A DNA stretch of 64,000 nucleotides, taken from positions 1,240,001 to 1,304,000 of the forward strand of contig NZ_JARXVF010000001.1 in assembly GCF_029892515.1 (NCBI RefSeq), given 5' to 3'. The notes under the pieces are model-generated. The model was not told the origin of the DNA. It saw only the letters and a list, made by a program, of their open reading frames with translations, and did not search any database. The DNA is from Pseudaminobacter soli (ex Li et al. 2025) (GTDB lineage Bacteria; Pseudomonadota; Alphaproteobacteria; Rhizobiales; Rhizobiaceae). Each line of letters opens with the position of its first letter. Position 1 is the first letter of the stretch. Position numbers and translations under genes: made by a program. Shown here piece after piece: positions 1-8,887 of this stretch.

Positions 1-428
1 GCGACGATTCCGACCGGATCGCGCCGCACCATGGAGGTGAAGCCGGGCAGATATTCACCCGCTGCAACGCCCGGCATGGACCGCACCGCGCCGGCAAAGA
101 ACCGATAGCAATCGATGATGGCCGGAAGCTCGTCGTTGAGCACCGCATTGATGGGCTTGCCGCAGTTCAGCGCTTCGAGTTTCGCGAATTCGGCAGCCTC
201 TGCCTCGATGCGCTCGGCGATCTTGAGGAGATAGCCGGAGCGCTGGGCGGGCGTGGTGCGCGACCAGTTGCCGAAGGCCTGTTTCGCCGCGGCGACGGCG
301 GCGTCGATCTGCGCCTGGCTTGCCTCTGGCAGATTGAGGATGGTCTCGCCGGTCTTGGGGTTGAGGATCGGCTCTTCGATCTCGGTGCCTTTCTCGAAGC
401 GCGAACCGATCAGCATCTCTGTCTGCAT
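1..428 (-). CDS. patD: Gamma-aminobutyraldehyde dehydrogenase, N-terminal part (cut by window edge)
   Basis: This is the first ~142 residues of an NAD-dependent aldehyde dehydrogenase; the catalytic Cys and Glu lie beyond the window. The start MQTEMLIGSRF follows a strong AGGAGGAG ribosome site. The blocks CGKPINAVLNDELPA, RFFAGAVRS and RRDPVGIV resemble E. coli YdcW/PatD, which oxidises 4-aminobutyraldehyde to GABA during putrescine breakdown. It is the last visible gene of an operon ordered like E. coli ydcSTUVW (binding protein, ATPase, two permeases, dehydrogenase), which supports the assignment. Betaine-aldehyde dehydrogenase is the main alternative. A 149-bp gap with a palindromic repeat separates it from the permease gene upstream. 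Confidence 0.85.
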   Translation of the reverse strand, partial: MQTEMLIGSRFEKGTEIEEPILNPKTGETILNLPEASQAQIDAAVAAAKQAFGNWSRTTPAQRSGYLLKIAERIEAEAAEFAKLEALNCGKPINAVLNDELPAIIDCYRFFAGAVRSMPGVAAGEYLPGFTSMVRRDPVGIV

Positions 429-449
429 AATTCTCCTCCTAAGTGCTTT

Positions 450-557
450 GGTGCGTCCTTCGAGGCCCGCTGCGCGGGCACCTCAGGATGAGGGCTGCCG
501 GCGCGACCTCCCTCATCCTGAGGTGCGAGGCGTCAGCCGAGCCTCGGAGGACGGACC
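450..557. repeat. Intergenic palindromic repeat, family A, copy 1
   Basis: The left end reads GGTGCGTCCTTCGAGG and the right end is a diverged inverted copy, so the element folds into a long hairpin. Inside are CACCTCAGGATGAG and its inverse CTCATCCTGAGGTG. Related copies lie at 20674-20858 and 27101-27294. It sits between two genes of one operon and could stabilise or attenuate the mRNA. It has no coding content. Confidence 0.85.
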
Positions 558-577
558 GTGTCGTTGGCGTAGTCATG

Positions 578-1393
578 TCATTTCCCCGAACCGGCGACCT
601 GGTCGCCTTCGCGGGTCAGGTAGTAGGCGGCGAGGATGGGCAGGAACGTCACCAGCACCACCACCATGGCCACCACATTGGTGACCGGGCGCTGGCGCGG
701 CCGCACGAGTTCCTCCAGCATCCAGATCGGCAGCGTCTGCTGCTGACCGGCGGTGAAGGTGGTGACGATCACCTCGTCAAAGGACAGCGCGAAGGCCAGC
801 ATGCCGCCGGCAAGCAGCGCGGTGCCGATATTGGGCAGCACGATATGCCGGAAGGTCTGAAAACCGTCGGCGCCGAGGTCCATCGAGGCCTCGATCATCG
901 AGCCCGAGGTACGCCGGAAGCGCGCCACCGCATTGTTGTAGACCACCACCACGCAGAAGGTGGCGTGGCCGAGGATGATCGTCCAGAACGAGAACGGGAT
1001 ATCCGCCAGGTTGAAGGCCGAGCGCAGCGCGATACCGGTGATGATGCCGGGCAGCGCTATCGGCAGGATGACCAGCAGCGACACCACCTCACGGCCGAAG
1101 AATTTTGTCCCGCTGACGGCGGCGGCGCAGAGCGTGCCTAGCACCAGCGCGATCGTCGTCGACACCACGGCAACCTTGACCGACAGGCCGAGTGCTGCCC
1201 ACACGTCGGGCCGGTTCCAAGTGACGCTCAGCCAGTCGAGCGTGAAGCCGGGCGGCGGCCACTGATACGTCTTCTCTTCCGTCGTGAAGGCGTAGACGAA
1301 GATCAGCAGGATCGGCAGGTGCAGGAACAGGAGCCCCGCAGCCGCGGCGAGTTTGACGCCCAAGGGCGCGGTCTGGTTGCGATCAGAGCGCAT
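578..1393 (-). CDS. ydcV: Polyamine ABC transporter permease (YdcV/PotC-like)
   Basis: A 271-residue inner-membrane permease of the binding-protein-dependent transport family, with about six membrane segments beginning at [20 protein letters not shown]. The cytoplasmic EAA loop that contacts the ATPase is visible as [20 protein letters not shown]. The start MRSDRNQ overlaps the end of the preceding permease gene by 11 bases; a longer upstream reading would run back through that gene and is rejected. It should pair with the YdcU-like subunit to import putrescine or another polyamine. PotC-like spermidine transport is an alternative; the downstream dehydrogenase favours putrescine. Confidence 0.85.
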   Translation of the reverse strand: MRSDRNQTAPLGVKLAAAAGLLFLHLPILLIFVYAFTTEEKTYQWPPPGFTLDWLSVTWNRPDVWAALGLSVKVAVVSTTIALVLGTLCAAAVSGTKFFGREVVSLLVILPIALPGIITGIALRSAFNLADIPFSFWTIILGHATFCVVVVYNNAVARFRRTSGSMIEASMDLGADGFQTFRHIVLPNIGTALLAGGMLAFALSFDEVIVTTFTAGQQQTLPIWMLEELVRPRQRPVTNVVAMVVVLVTFLPILAAYYLTREGDQVAGSGK

Positions 1394-2348
1394 CGAAAGC
1401 TCCCATGCGCTTGGCGCCCCACAGGTAAAAACCCATGATGACGACAGGTACGACGGTGAAGGCGGCGGCCAGCGGAATGTTGCCCGCCGTGCCCTGCTGG
1501 GCATAGACGGCCTGGCCGATGAACAGGCGCGAGGTGCCGATGATCTGCGGGATGATGTAGTCGCCCAGCGTCAGCGAGAAGGTGAAGATGGAGCCGGCCA
1601 CGATGCCCGGCAGCGCCAGCGGAAACAGCACGTTGCGGAAGGTCTGGCCCGGCGAGGCGCCAAGGTCGGACGAGGCTTCCACCAGATTGCCCGGCACGCG
1701 CTCGAGTGCGGCCTGGATCGGCAGGATCATGTAGGGCAGCCAGACATAGACGAAGACGATGAAGGTGCCGGTGAAGGAGACCGACAACGAGTTGCCGCCG
1801 ACATAGGGCAGCGACAGCCAGCCATCGAGCAGCCAGGTGAGGTGCAGCTTGTCGAACAGCCAGGTGAGGATGCCTTCCTTGGCGAGGATCAGCTTCCAGG
1901 CGTAGATCTTGACCAGATAGCTCGACCACAGCGGCAGCGTGATGCCGATATAGAACAGCGCCTTCCATTTGCCGCGGGCGTAGCGCGCCGCGTAATAGGC
2001 GATGGGGAAGGCCACGACCGCCGAGGCAAGCGTGACGCAGGCGGCCATGACGACCGTGCGGATGATGATGTCGAGATTGGCGGCCTGGAAGAGGTCGCCA
2101 TAGGTCTTCAGCGTGAACTGCCGGTTGATGAGGCCGGAGAACTCGTCGATCGAGAAGAAGCTCTGCAGAAGCAGCGCAAACAGCGAGCCCAGATAGACGA
2201 TGCCGAGCCAGAGCAGCGGCGGCAGCAGCATCAGGAAAAGCAGCAGCTTGGGCCGGCCCCAGAAGGTGTCAGACAGCGCGCCGGCAATGCCGCCGCGGCT
2301 GGGCAGGATGGCGGGCGCGTGCGCGGGGATGACAGCCGAGGCGCTCAT
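1383..2348 (-). CDS. ydcU: Polyamine ABC transporter permease (YdcU/PotB-like)
   Basis: A 321-residue integral membrane protein. A cytoplasmic N-terminal region of about 45 residues precedes the first membrane segment ([19 protein letters not shown]). The EAA loop appears as [20 protein letters not shown], marking it as a PotB-type permease. The start MSASAVIP overlaps the stop of the ATPase gene in an ATGA junction, indicating translational coupling. It is the first of two dissimilar permeases, the usual arrangement for a polyamine importer with a heterodimeric channel. Confidence 0.86.
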   Translation of the reverse strand: MSASAVIPAHAPAILPSRGGIAGALSDTFWGRPKLLLFLMLLPPLLWLGIVYLGSLFALLLQSFFSIDEFSGLINRQFTLKTYGDLFQAANLDIIIRTVVMAACVTLASAVVAFPIAYYAARYARGKWKALFYIGITLPLWSSYLVKIYAWKLILAKEGILTWLFDKLHLTWLLDGWLSLPYVGGNSLSVSFTGTFIVFVYVWLPYMILPIQAALERVPGNLVEASSDLGASPGQTFRNVLFPLALPGIVAGSIFTFSLTLGDYIIPQIIGTSRLFIGQAVYAQQGTAGNIPLAAAFTVVPVVIMGFYLWGAKRMGAFDAL

Positions 2349-3340
2349 TGCGCTTCTTCCATCAGATGCAAGTCGGCAGGCGACCACGACAGGCGGATCG
2401 CCGCGCCATCGTCCGGCAGCGGCATGCCGGCGGGCGCAACGACATGCAGGCGCACGCCCTCGGCCTCGACGGTGACGCGATTGGTGGCGCCGAGGAAGCT
2501 GCGCGCCCGAACGGTGCCGGAAACGCCAGCGCCGTGACCGTCGCCGAGCGTGATCTTTTCCGGGCGCAGGCTCGCCCAGCGATTGGCACCGCCATGGCGA
2601 GCGACGAAATCGGGCGGCAGCACGTTCGACGAGCCGACGAAATCGGCGACGAAGCGCGACTGAGGCCGCTCATAGATGTCCTGCGGCGTGCCGACCTGCA
2701 TGATGCGGCCGTCGTTGAACACGGCGACGCGGTCGGCCATGGACAAGGCCTCGCCCTGGTCGTGGGTGACGAAGACGAAGGTTATGCCGAGCGCGCGCTG
2801 CAGGACCTTCAGCTCTTCCTGCATGTTCTCGCGCAGCTTCAGATCGAGCGCGCCGAGCGGCTCGTCGAGCAGCAGTACGCGTGGCTTGTTGACGAGCGCG
2901 CGGGCGAGCGCCACGCGCTGGCGCTGGCCGCCGGAAAGCTGGCCGGGCTTGCGCGCGCCATAGCCGGGAAGCTGCACCAGCTTCAGCGCTTCTTCGGCCT
3001 GCCGGCCGCGCTCGGAGCGGGAAACGCCCTTCACCATCAGCCCGTAGGCGACATTGTCGAGCACGTTGAGATGCGGAAACAGCGCGTAGTCCTGGAAGAC
3101 CGTGTTGACGTTGCGGCGATAGGGCGGAACGCCCTCGGCGCGCTCGCCGAAGATCGAAATGCTGCCGCCGGTCGGCTGCTCGAAGCCGGCAATCAGGCGC
3201 AGGCACGTGGTCTTGCCCGAACCCGACGGGCCAAGCATGGCGAAGAATTCGCCGGGCCGGATGTCGAGATCGACCGCATCGACCGCGCGCACGGCGCCGA
3301 AGTGGCGGGAGACATTTTGAAAGGAAACGGCTGAGGTCAT
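2345..3340 (-). CDS. ydcT: Polyamine ABC transporter ATPase (YdcT/PotA-like)
   Basis: A 331-residue cytoplasmic ATPase driving the adjacent permeases. Walker A GPSGSGKT lies near residue 38, followed by the Q-loop (NVNTVFQDYALFPH), signature LSGGQRQR, Walker B VLLLDEP and H-loop FVTHD. The C-terminal ~90 residues form a TOBE-type domain (SLRPEKI), as in PotA. The start MTSAVSFQNVSRHFG fits the family, and its stop overlaps the next start. A 230-bp gap with inverted repeats separates it from the binding-protein gene, so expression may step down here. Confidence 0.9.
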   Translation of the reverse strand: MTSAVSFQNVSRHFGAVRAVDAVDLDIRPGEFFAMLGPSGSGKTTCLRLIAGFEQPTGGSISIFGERAEGVPPYRRNVNTVFQDYALFPHLNVLDNVAYGLMVKGVSRSERGRQAEEALKLVQLPGYGARKPGQLSGGQRQRVALARALVNKPRVLLLDEPLGALDLKLRENMQEELKVLQRALGITFVFVTHDQGEALSMADRVAVFNDGRIMQVGTPQDIYERPQSRFVADFVGSSNVLPPDFVARHGGANRWASLRPEKITLGDGHGAGVSGTVRARSFLGATNRVTVEAEGVRLHVVAPAGMPLPDDGAAIRLSWSPADLHLMEEAQ

Positions 3341-3364
3341 GCTGGTCTAGCTTTCTTGATGCAC

Positions 3365-3570
3365 AAGCCCCCTCACCCGGCCCGCTTCGCGAACCACCTC
3401 TCCCCGTGCCTGGGGAGAGGAAGAGGCGTGTGAGGTATGCGACGCCAACCTCCCCTTCATGGGGAGGTCGCGCCGAAGGCGCGGGTGGGGGTAAAGTTGA
3501 AATGCAGGTGCAAAAGCACCCCCACCCCGACGCTACGCGTCGACCCTCCCACTGTGGGAGGGTTAGGCGC
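3365..3570. repeat. GC-rich intergenic inverted repeats, family B
   Basis: The spacer between binding-protein and ATPase genes holds nested inverted repeats: CTCTCCCC paired with GGGGAGAG near 3401-3420, CCTCCCCTTCATGGGGAGG near 3450, and CCTCCCACTGTGGGAGG near 3545-3561. A related element lies after cdd near 61980-62050. These look like dispersed rhizobial intergenic palindromes. In an ABC operon such hairpins can protect the binding-protein mRNA and lower downstream expression, which is an inference here. Confidence 0.7.
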
Positions 3571-4728
3571 TTACCGCCCGCCGATAACGGCGATGTAGTC
3601 GGAGACCCAACGGTAGTAAGGCACGCACTCGCTCTGGCTCGCGCACTTGCTGACCGGCGTGCGCCAGAACTTGATCTTGTCGAAGTCCTCGAAGCCGTTG
3701 GTCTTGCAGCCTTCTTCGCCGAGCAGCTCGTTGCCCTTACAGGCGGCCGGCACGGCGGGGTTGGAGCCGAACCAGGCGGCAAGGTCGCCCTGCAGCTTGG
3801 GCTCAAGGGAATGTTCGAGCCACATATAGGCGCAGTTCGGATGAGCGGCTTCCACATGCATCATGGTGGTGTCAGACCAGCCAGTGGCGCCCTCTTCCGG
3901 GATGGTCGAGGCGACGGGCTGCTTTTCCCCCTTGAGCAGGTTGACCTGGAACGGCCATGAGCCGGAGGCGACGACGCCCTCGTTCTTGAAGTCGTCGACC
4001 TGGATCATGGCGTCGTGCCAGTAGCGGCCGACGAGCGTGCGCTGCACGCGCAGCAGGTCGAGCGCTGCCTTGTACTGGTCCTCGTTCAGCTCGTAGGGGT
4101 CCTTGATGCCGAGTTCAGGCTTGTGGGCCATCAGGTAGTTCGCCGCATCGGCGATGTGGATCGCGCCGTCATAGGCCTGGATGCGGCCCTTGTTCGGCTT
4201 GCCGTCTGGGAAATCCATCGGCTCGAACACGACGTTCCAGCTCTTCGGCGCTTCCTTGAAGACATTGGTGTTATACATCAGAACGTTCGGGCCCCACTGG
4301 TAGGGCACGCCGTAGTGAACGTTGTCGACGGTGAACCAGGGCGCGTTCTGCAGGCGCTCGTCCACGGTCTTCCAGCTCGGGATGAGATCGGTGTTGATCG
4401 GCTGCACGCGCTTGCCGGCGACCAGGCGCAGCGAGGCGTCGCCCGAAGCCGTGACGAGGTCGAAGCCGCCTTCGTTCATCAGCGCGACCATTTCGTCGGA
4501 GGTGGCGGCGGTCTTGACGTTGACCTTGCAGCCCGTCTGCTTCTCGAAGCTTGTAACCCAGTCGTAGGCCTTGTCGCTCTCGCCGCGTTCGATATAGCCG
4601 GGCCAGGCGACGATGTTGACCTGACCTTCGCCCTTGCCGAGCTCCTTCAGCATTTCCTGCGCCATGACCTGGCTGGAAAAGCTCAGCGCCAGAGTCATGG
4701 CCGTACACGTCTTCAGAAACGATTTCAT
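3571..4728 (-). CDS. ydcS: Periplasmic polyamine-binding protein (YdcS/PotD-like)
   Basis: A 385-residue extracytoplasmic solute-binding protein. Residues 1-23 form a signal peptide ending VMA before QEML. The body has features of the PotD/YdcS family, including NIVAWPGYIERG, YDWVTSFEKQTGCKV and YQWGPNVLMYNTNVF. The C-terminal part is cysteine-rich (CKGNELLGEEGCK, CASQSEC), suggesting periplasmic disulfides. A GGGAGGAAG ribosome site precedes the start. It is first in the operon; a T-N11-A palindrome lies about 105 bases upstream, and a LysR gene precedes it on the same strand. The likely ligand is putrescine, inferred from operon resemblance. Confidence 0.88.
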   Translation of the reverse strand: MKSFLKTCTAMTLALSFSSQVMAQEMLKELGKGEGQVNIVAWPGYIERGESDKAYDWVTSFEKQTGCKVNVKTAATSDEMVALMNEGGFDLVTASGDASLRLVAGKRVQPINTDLIPSWKTVDERLQNAPWFTVDNVHYGVPYQWGPNVLMYNTNVFKEAPKSWNVVFEPMDFPDGKPNKGRIQAYDGAIHIADAANYLMAHKPELGIKDPYELNEDQYKAALDLLRVQRTLVGRYWHDAMIQVDDFKNEGVVASGSWPFQVNLLKGEKQPVASTIPEEGATGWSDTTMMHVEAAHPNCAYMWLEHSLEPKLQGDLAAWFGSNPAVPAACKGNELLGEEGCKTNGFEDFDKIKFWRTPVSKCASQSECVPYYRWVSDYIAVIGGR

Positions 4729-4833
4729 GGCTTCCTCCCATTGTCAGGGGCCGCTCTGGACGGCGGCGACGATCCCCTAAGATAGAAGGTGATCCGAAAA
4801 CGGAGCATTCGCAAACGGATTTATCAGAAAGGC

Positions 4834-4854
4834 GATATCGGTTTTTCCGATATC
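4834..4854. promoter_or_regulatory. Perfect palindrome with LysR T-N11-A signature
   Basis: Arms GATATCGG and CCGATATC flank a five-T centre. The inner T at 4838 and A at 4850 are separated by 11 bases, the T-N11-A form bound by LysR-family regulators. It lies between the LysR gene and the binding-protein gene of the polyamine operon, the expected place for an activator site. Confidence 0.6.
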
Positions 4855-4908
4855 ATTGCGCCGGCTAACTCGACCGGGGCCAAATGCCGTCGACGAAACG
4901 CTGTCTAC

Positions 4909-5820
4909 TTAGGGTCGTTGCCGGCTCTGACGCTGCAACTGGGCAACGCCGATGAAATCGCGCGCCGACTGCGGCAGGCTGGAGCCGCGCCGCCACACCA
5001 TGCCCACCTGCACCGCCGGCAAGGAGCCCGAAATGTCCCGCGATTCGATGCGGTCGCCTTCCAGCGACCATGGACGATAGACAAGGTCGGGCAGCAGCGT
5101 GACCCCTGCCCCGGTGGCGACAAGGCTGCGCACCGCCTCCACCGAGCGGGTGCGGAAGGCGACATGCGGGCGCGCGCCGAAAGCGGAGAGCAGCTTGCCG
5201 GTGTTCTCCTCGATTTCGTCCACCGTCAGCATAATCAGCGGCTCGGCGGCGATGTCGTTGATGCCGATGATGTCGGCGTCGACCAGCGGGTGGCCGAGCG
5301 GCAGCCACAGCCGATAGGGCGAGACTTCGAGGATTTCGGCCTGCAGCGCCATGCGATCGCGCAGGTTGGAGATGATCATGACGGCGACGTCGAGCTCGCC
5401 GCCGATCAGCAGATGCTCGAGATAATCGCCATTGTCCTCGATGGCCGAGACCTCGATTGCCGGGAAAGCGCGACGATACCGGGCGAGCAGGTCGGACAGC
5501 ACATAGCCGGCGACCAGCGAGGTGACGCCGAGCTGCAGGCGTCCGCCCAGCTGCTCCGGCATTTCGGAGAAGGTGCGGCGGGCGTCCGACACATTGGCGA
5601 GGATCTTGGTGGCATGGCGCAGGAACTGGTGGCCCTTGTGAGTGATGGCGAGCCCGCGCGGATGGCGCTCGAATAGTTCCACGCCAAGGTCGCGCTCCAG
5701 ATCCTTGATCGCCTCGGTGACCGAAGATTGAGAGATGGAAAGGTTCTGCGCGGCGCCGGAGACAGTTCCCTGCTCGGCCACCGCGACGAAGAACTGCAAC
5801 TGCCTGATCGTGAATGCCAT
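4909..5820 (-). CDS. LysR-family transcriptional regulator
   Basis: A 303-residue regulator. The N-terminal winged helix-turn-helix (FTIRQLQFFVAVAEQGTVSG, then SQSSVTEAIKDLERDLG) is typical of LysR proteins, followed by a periplasmic-binding-like effector domain from about residue 90. The start MAFTIRQ fits the family; an ATG five codons upstream is possible but gives an unusual N-terminus. It is on the same strand as and just upstream of the polyamine operon, so it probably controls it through the palindrome near 4844. The effector is unknown; a polyamine or catabolite is a guess. Confidence 0.85.
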   Translation of the reverse strand: MAFTIRQLQFFVAVAEQGTVSGAAQNLSISQSSVTEAIKDLERDLGVELFERHPRGLAITHKGHQFLRHATKILANVSDARRTFSEMPEQLGGRLQLGVTSLVAGYVLSDLLARYRRAFPAIEVSAIEDNGDYLEHLLIGGELDVAVMIISNLRDRMALQAEILEVSPYRLWLPLGHPLVDADIIGINDIAAEPLIMLTVDEIEENTGKLLSAFGARPHVAFRTRSVEAVRSLVATGAGVTLLPDLVYRPWSLEGDRIESRDISGSLPAVQVGMVWRRGSSLPQSARDFIGVAQLQRQSRQRP

Positions 5821-5862
5821 GGCGCGACTAAACACGGGCGCATGGCGCTTGGGAAGAGGCTG

Positions 5863-6483
5863 CTAACGCGCAGCCAGCTCTTGTTCACCGAGGCGCCTGC
5901 GCGCCTTCCGTCTTAGCGCGAGCATCCACGCGCCTTCGATGAGAAGCACGACAACGATGACCCGGAAGCCAAGGTCGGCCGGGTTCTGGCCGGTGTCCCG
6001 GATCATATAGCCGAGGCCAATGAAGATGGCATTCCAGAGCGCGCAGCCGAGGAACGTGGCAATGGCAAAGGGCAGCGCGGCCAGCCGGAAGGCGCCCGCC
6101 GGGATTGCGAGATAGATGCGCACGGTTGGCACGAGTTGCGCCGTCAGCGTCGTCGAGAAATGATTGCGGCCATAGGCGCTGGCCAGTCGCCGATAGGTTT
6201 CGGGACGCAGGAACACATATTTCCCAAAACGCTCGACCAGCTTCGCCGCGCGGGCCGGACCGAAAAGGCGGCCGCCCGCGTACCAGAGCATCGAGCCGAG
6301 CGTGGAGGCAGCCGCAGTCACCAGCAGCAGAACCGGCAGCGCATGGCCGTTTTCGGCGGCGGCCATGCCGAGGAACATCAGCACCAAATAGGAGGGCACG
6401 ACCGGCACCAGCTTTTCGGCAAACGCCACGCAGGCGATGCCGGCAAGCCCCAGGTCGAGCAAGGCAAGGATCGTGTCGGTCAT
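5863..6483 (-). CDS. DedA-family membrane protein
   Basis: A 206-residue polytopic membrane protein with four to five hydrophobic segments. It carries DedA/SNARE-associated features: an N-terminal amphipathic stretch with EKLVPVVPSYLVLMFLGM, the central GRLFGPARAAKLVERFGKY loop, and FSTTLTAQLVPTVRIYLAIPAG. The last of these resembles the conserved F-x-R-x(3)-P-x(3)-G region, here R-I-Y-L-A-I-P-A-G. Members are linked to lipid-carrier flipping and proton-dependent homeostasis. Its start overlaps the stop of the phospholipid methyltransferase gene by four bases, so the two are co-translated and probably both act on membrane lipid. The C-terminus is rich in Arg and Lys. Confidence 0.85.
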   Translation of the reverse strand: MTDTILALLDLGLAGIACVAFAEKLVPVVPSYLVLMFLGMAAAENGHALPVLLLVTAAASTLGSMLWYAGGRLFGPARAAKLVERFGKYVFLRPETYRRLASAYGRNHFSTTLTAQLVPTVRIYLAIPAGAFRLAALPFAIATFLGCALWNAIFIGLGYMIRDTGQNPADLGFRVIVVVLLIEGAWMLALRRKARRRLGEQELAAR

Positions 6484-7079
6484 CCGAACCGCCAGTCGTA
6501 GCGGGAGATCGAATTGATCCTCTCGAGCCGGTAGACAGTCGCGGGCGGCAAGTTCCGGAACGTGTGGCCAATGCGGGTCGCGCGCAGATCAAGCCGGTCG
6601 AGCAGGCCCTGGTCGATCGGGCAGCGCGGACCGTAGGTGAACTGATAGACGGCGGCGCCCGGCCGCATCACCTTGAACACGCCCTCGAGGATGGCCAGCG
6701 TCTTGCGCGGCGGTATGCTGAGGAACGGCAGCCCGCTAACGGTCGCGCCGACGATCGGCTCGCTGAAAATCTGCTTATCGCGCAGGTCCGTCGCATCCAT
6801 CTGCAGCACGCGTGCGGCGGGAAAGCGCTGCTTGAGCATGCGTGCGAAATCGACACCGGATTCGATCAGCGTCAGGTCGTTTTCCATCACGCCGCGCGAA
6901 AGCAAGGCTCGCGTGAACGGACCCGTGCCCGGCCCCAGTTCCAGCACCGGACCAGTATCGGCGCCGATCTCTCGCGTCATCAGTTCGGCCAGCTTTGTGC
7001 TGGAAGGCGTCACGGAAGCCACGCGCAATGGCGCGGCCGCCCATGCGAAAAAAAACTGAAGAGCATCACTTGCTGGCAT
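6480..7079 (-). CDS. Phospholipid N-methyltransferase-like protein (PmtA type)
   Basis: A 199-residue SAM-dependent methyltransferase. The start MPASDALQFF is chosen because GGAGG lies seven bases upstream; longer readings enter the low-GC spacer. The SAM-binding motif I is VLELGPGTGPFTRALL (about residues 45-60), with the acidic end of strand 2 as LTLIESG and motif II as LQMDATDL. The N-terminal FAWAAAPLRVASVTPSS block is typical of bacterial PmtA proteins, which methylate phosphatidylethanolamine toward phosphatidylcholine. A ribosomal RNA adenine methylase-like role is a less likely alternative. It overlaps the following dedA-like gene. Confidence 0.72.
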   Translation of the reverse strand: MPASDALQFFFAWAAAPLRVASVTPSSTKLAELMTREIGADTGPVLELGPGTGPFTRALLSRGVMENDLTLIESGVDFARMLKQRFPAARVLQMDATDLRDKQIFSEPIVGATVSGLPFLSIPPRKTLAILEGVFKVMRPGAAVYQFTYGPRCPIDQGLLDRLDLRATRIGHTFRNLPPATVYRLERINSISRYDWRFG

Positions 7080-7404
7080 TCGAACCTCCGTCATTGGGCC
7101 GGCGATTCGTTCACCAGCTTCGATGGACGTTATTTGCGGGCACTGCATTGCAGCTGCATTGCGCAGTTTCTGAGCTCGAAAAAACCTCTGAAGCAGCCGC
7201 CGCCCTCCTGTTCCAACTTCGCAATGTTTCTGCAATGTTGGGGCCGTAGCTGGGTTGCTTGCGATCTCTAGGAGCCTGCTTTGAAAGTCATGCGACCCGC
7301 CAAAACCTTTTGAAATCACAAGGAAACAGACCACCAAAATATCTTAAATATGGTCTTTTGATTTTTATAGACCGCCATTTTCGGTAGTAATTCATAGGAC
7401 AATT

Positions 7405-8160
7405 ATGCATTGCCGAGAACGTTTATCCAGCATTACTACCATAGTGGCAGCTTGCTTATTCTCGACGGCGTTATTTGGTGCGCAGCAGAACACACCGGCG
7501 CCACGACTGATGAATTTGGTCGATACGACGCGCCACCGAACCATACCCGTTGCGTTATACGGGTCGACGGAAAACAAGACTGAACGCAGGCCGCTTGCGG
7601 TAATCTCTCCGGGCTACGAGGGCCAGAACACCGACTATTCATTTATTGCGAATGACTTGGTCGAAAAAGGCTATGTTGTCGCATCGATCCAGCACGACTT
7701 GCCAGGAGATCCACCTATAGCCTCGGAAGGTGACCTGAAAGTCGCCAGACGCCCGAATTGGCAAGCAGGCGTCGATAGTATTTTGTTTGTTATTAAAGCT
7801 TTGCGAACTCAGGGGATCGCTGATCAAGGCGCCAGCGTAACCTTGATAGGCCATTCGAACGGCGGCGACATGTCTATGCTGTTTGCAACAGAGTATCCAG
7901 GACTCACACGCGCCGTCCTGTCATTGGACAACCGCCGCATGCCGTTGCCGCGCGTGATCAAGCCACGAATTTGCTCCATTCGCTCAAGCGACCAGCAGGC
8001 AGACGCCGGTGTTCTTCCGGATGCCAAGGAGATTGCTGATCTGAATATGCTGATCGCAGGCATTCCCGAAATGGAGCATAACAACATGTGGGATGGAGCA
8101 AGTGATAAACAGAAAGAGATCATGCTCGGCTATATTTCTGCATGTCTCAATGGTGCTTAA
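7405..8160 (+). CDS. Exported alpha/beta hydrolase, probably acquired
   Basis: A 251-residue protein with a signal peptide (residues 1-26, MHCRERLSSITTIVAACLFS then TALFGA). The fold is an alpha/beta hydrolase: oxyanion-side loop ISPGYEG at 68-74, nucleophile elbow GHSNGG with Ser151, and a likely catalytic His225 in EHNNMWD. It resembles dienelactone-hydrolase or acetylhydrolase-like secreted enzymes; the substrate cannot be told. Base composition is visibly lower in GC than either flank, as is the AT-rich spacer before it (from about 7290), and codons such as TTA, ATA and AGA are more frequent. It stands alone between divergent neighbours, suggesting horizontal acquisition. Confidence 0.75.
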   Translation: MHCRERLSSITTIVAACLFSTALFGAQQNTPAPRLMNLVDTTRHRTIPVALYGSTENKTERRPLAVISPGYEGQNTDYSFIANDLVEKGYVVASIQHDLPGDPPIASEGDLKVARRPNWQAGVDSILFVIKALRTQGIADQGASVTLIGHSNGGDMSMLFATEYPGLTRAVLSLDNRRMPLPRVIKPRICSIRSSDQQADAGVLPDAKEIADLNMLIAGIPEMEHNNMWDGASDKQKEIMLGYISACLNGA

Positions 8161-8206
8161 GGCGAGAGCATATAGCGGCTTTCAAAACGGGCTCTGAGGA
8201 TATTAC

Positions 8207-8887
8207 ATGCGCATATTGCTGGTCGAAGACGAACCGGAGATGGTGTCGGCGCTGCGCGCTGCGCTGAAGCGGCACGATATGGTCGTCGACCATGCCGCTT
8301 CGCTCAGCGAGGCGGACGATTTCGCCCTGGAGGAAAACTACGACGCCATCCTTCTCGACCGCCAATTGCCCGACGGCGATGGCCTCTCGCTGGTGCGCCG
8401 GCTAAGGGGACGCAAGGATGGCACGCCGGTGCTGGTGCTCACCGCGCGCGGCGACATTCCCGACCGCGTCGCGGGGCTCGACAGCGGCGCCGACGATTAT
8501 CTGGCAAAACCCTTCGCCTTCGAGGAACTGCTGGCGCGGCTGCGCGCGTTGCTCAGGCGGCCGAGCGCGGTGCAGGCGCAGATGATACGCGCCGGGCATC
8601 TGGCCTTCGACATGGGCCACCGCGAGGCCACCATTCGCGGCGAGCCGCTGGCGTTGCCGCGGCGCGAGCTTCTGGTGTTGGAGGCCCTGATGCGGCGCAC
8701 GGGACGAATGGTGCAGCGCGCGGTGCTGATGGAAGCGGTGTTCGGCCTCGACGACGAGATCCAGTCCAACGCGCTCGACACGCATGTCTCGCGCCTGCGC
8801 CGCAAGCTTGCCGATGCCGAGGGCGGGGTGACCATCAACGGCATCCGCGGCGTGGGCTATCTGTTGCGCGAGACGGCCAACCCGTGA
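8207..8887 (+). CDS. OmpR-family response regulator
   Basis: A 226-residue regulator. The receiver domain (residues 1-115) has the acidic pair in LLVEDEP, phosphoacceptor Asp51 in LLDRQLPDGDG, Thr79 and Lys101 (KPF). A winged-helix DNA-binding domain follows (about 130-222), with RELLVLEALMRRTGRMVQRA and LDTHVSRLRRKLADA typical of OmpR/PhoB proteins. It most resembles the QseB/TctD/PmrA branch. Its stop overlaps the start of the sensor-kinase gene by four bases, so the pair is co-translated. The signal and target genes are unknown. Confidence 0.93.
   Translation: MRILLVEDEPEMVSALRAALKRHDMVVDHAASLSEADDFALEENYDAILLDRQLPDGDGLSLVRRLRGRKDGTPVLVLTARGDIPDRVAGLDSGADDYLAKPFAFEELLARLRALLRRPSAVQAQMIRAGHLAFDMGHREATIRGEPLALPRRELLVLEALMRRTGRMVQRAVLMEAVFGLDDEIQSNALDTHVSRLRRKLADAEGGVTINGIRGVGYLLRETANP

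Noticed and set aside
578-3340. Long open frames on the plus strand opposite the polyamine transport genes
   Set aside because: They lack ribosome sites and their composition mirrors the minus-strand codon bias. The minus-strand frames have clear ABC transporter motifs.
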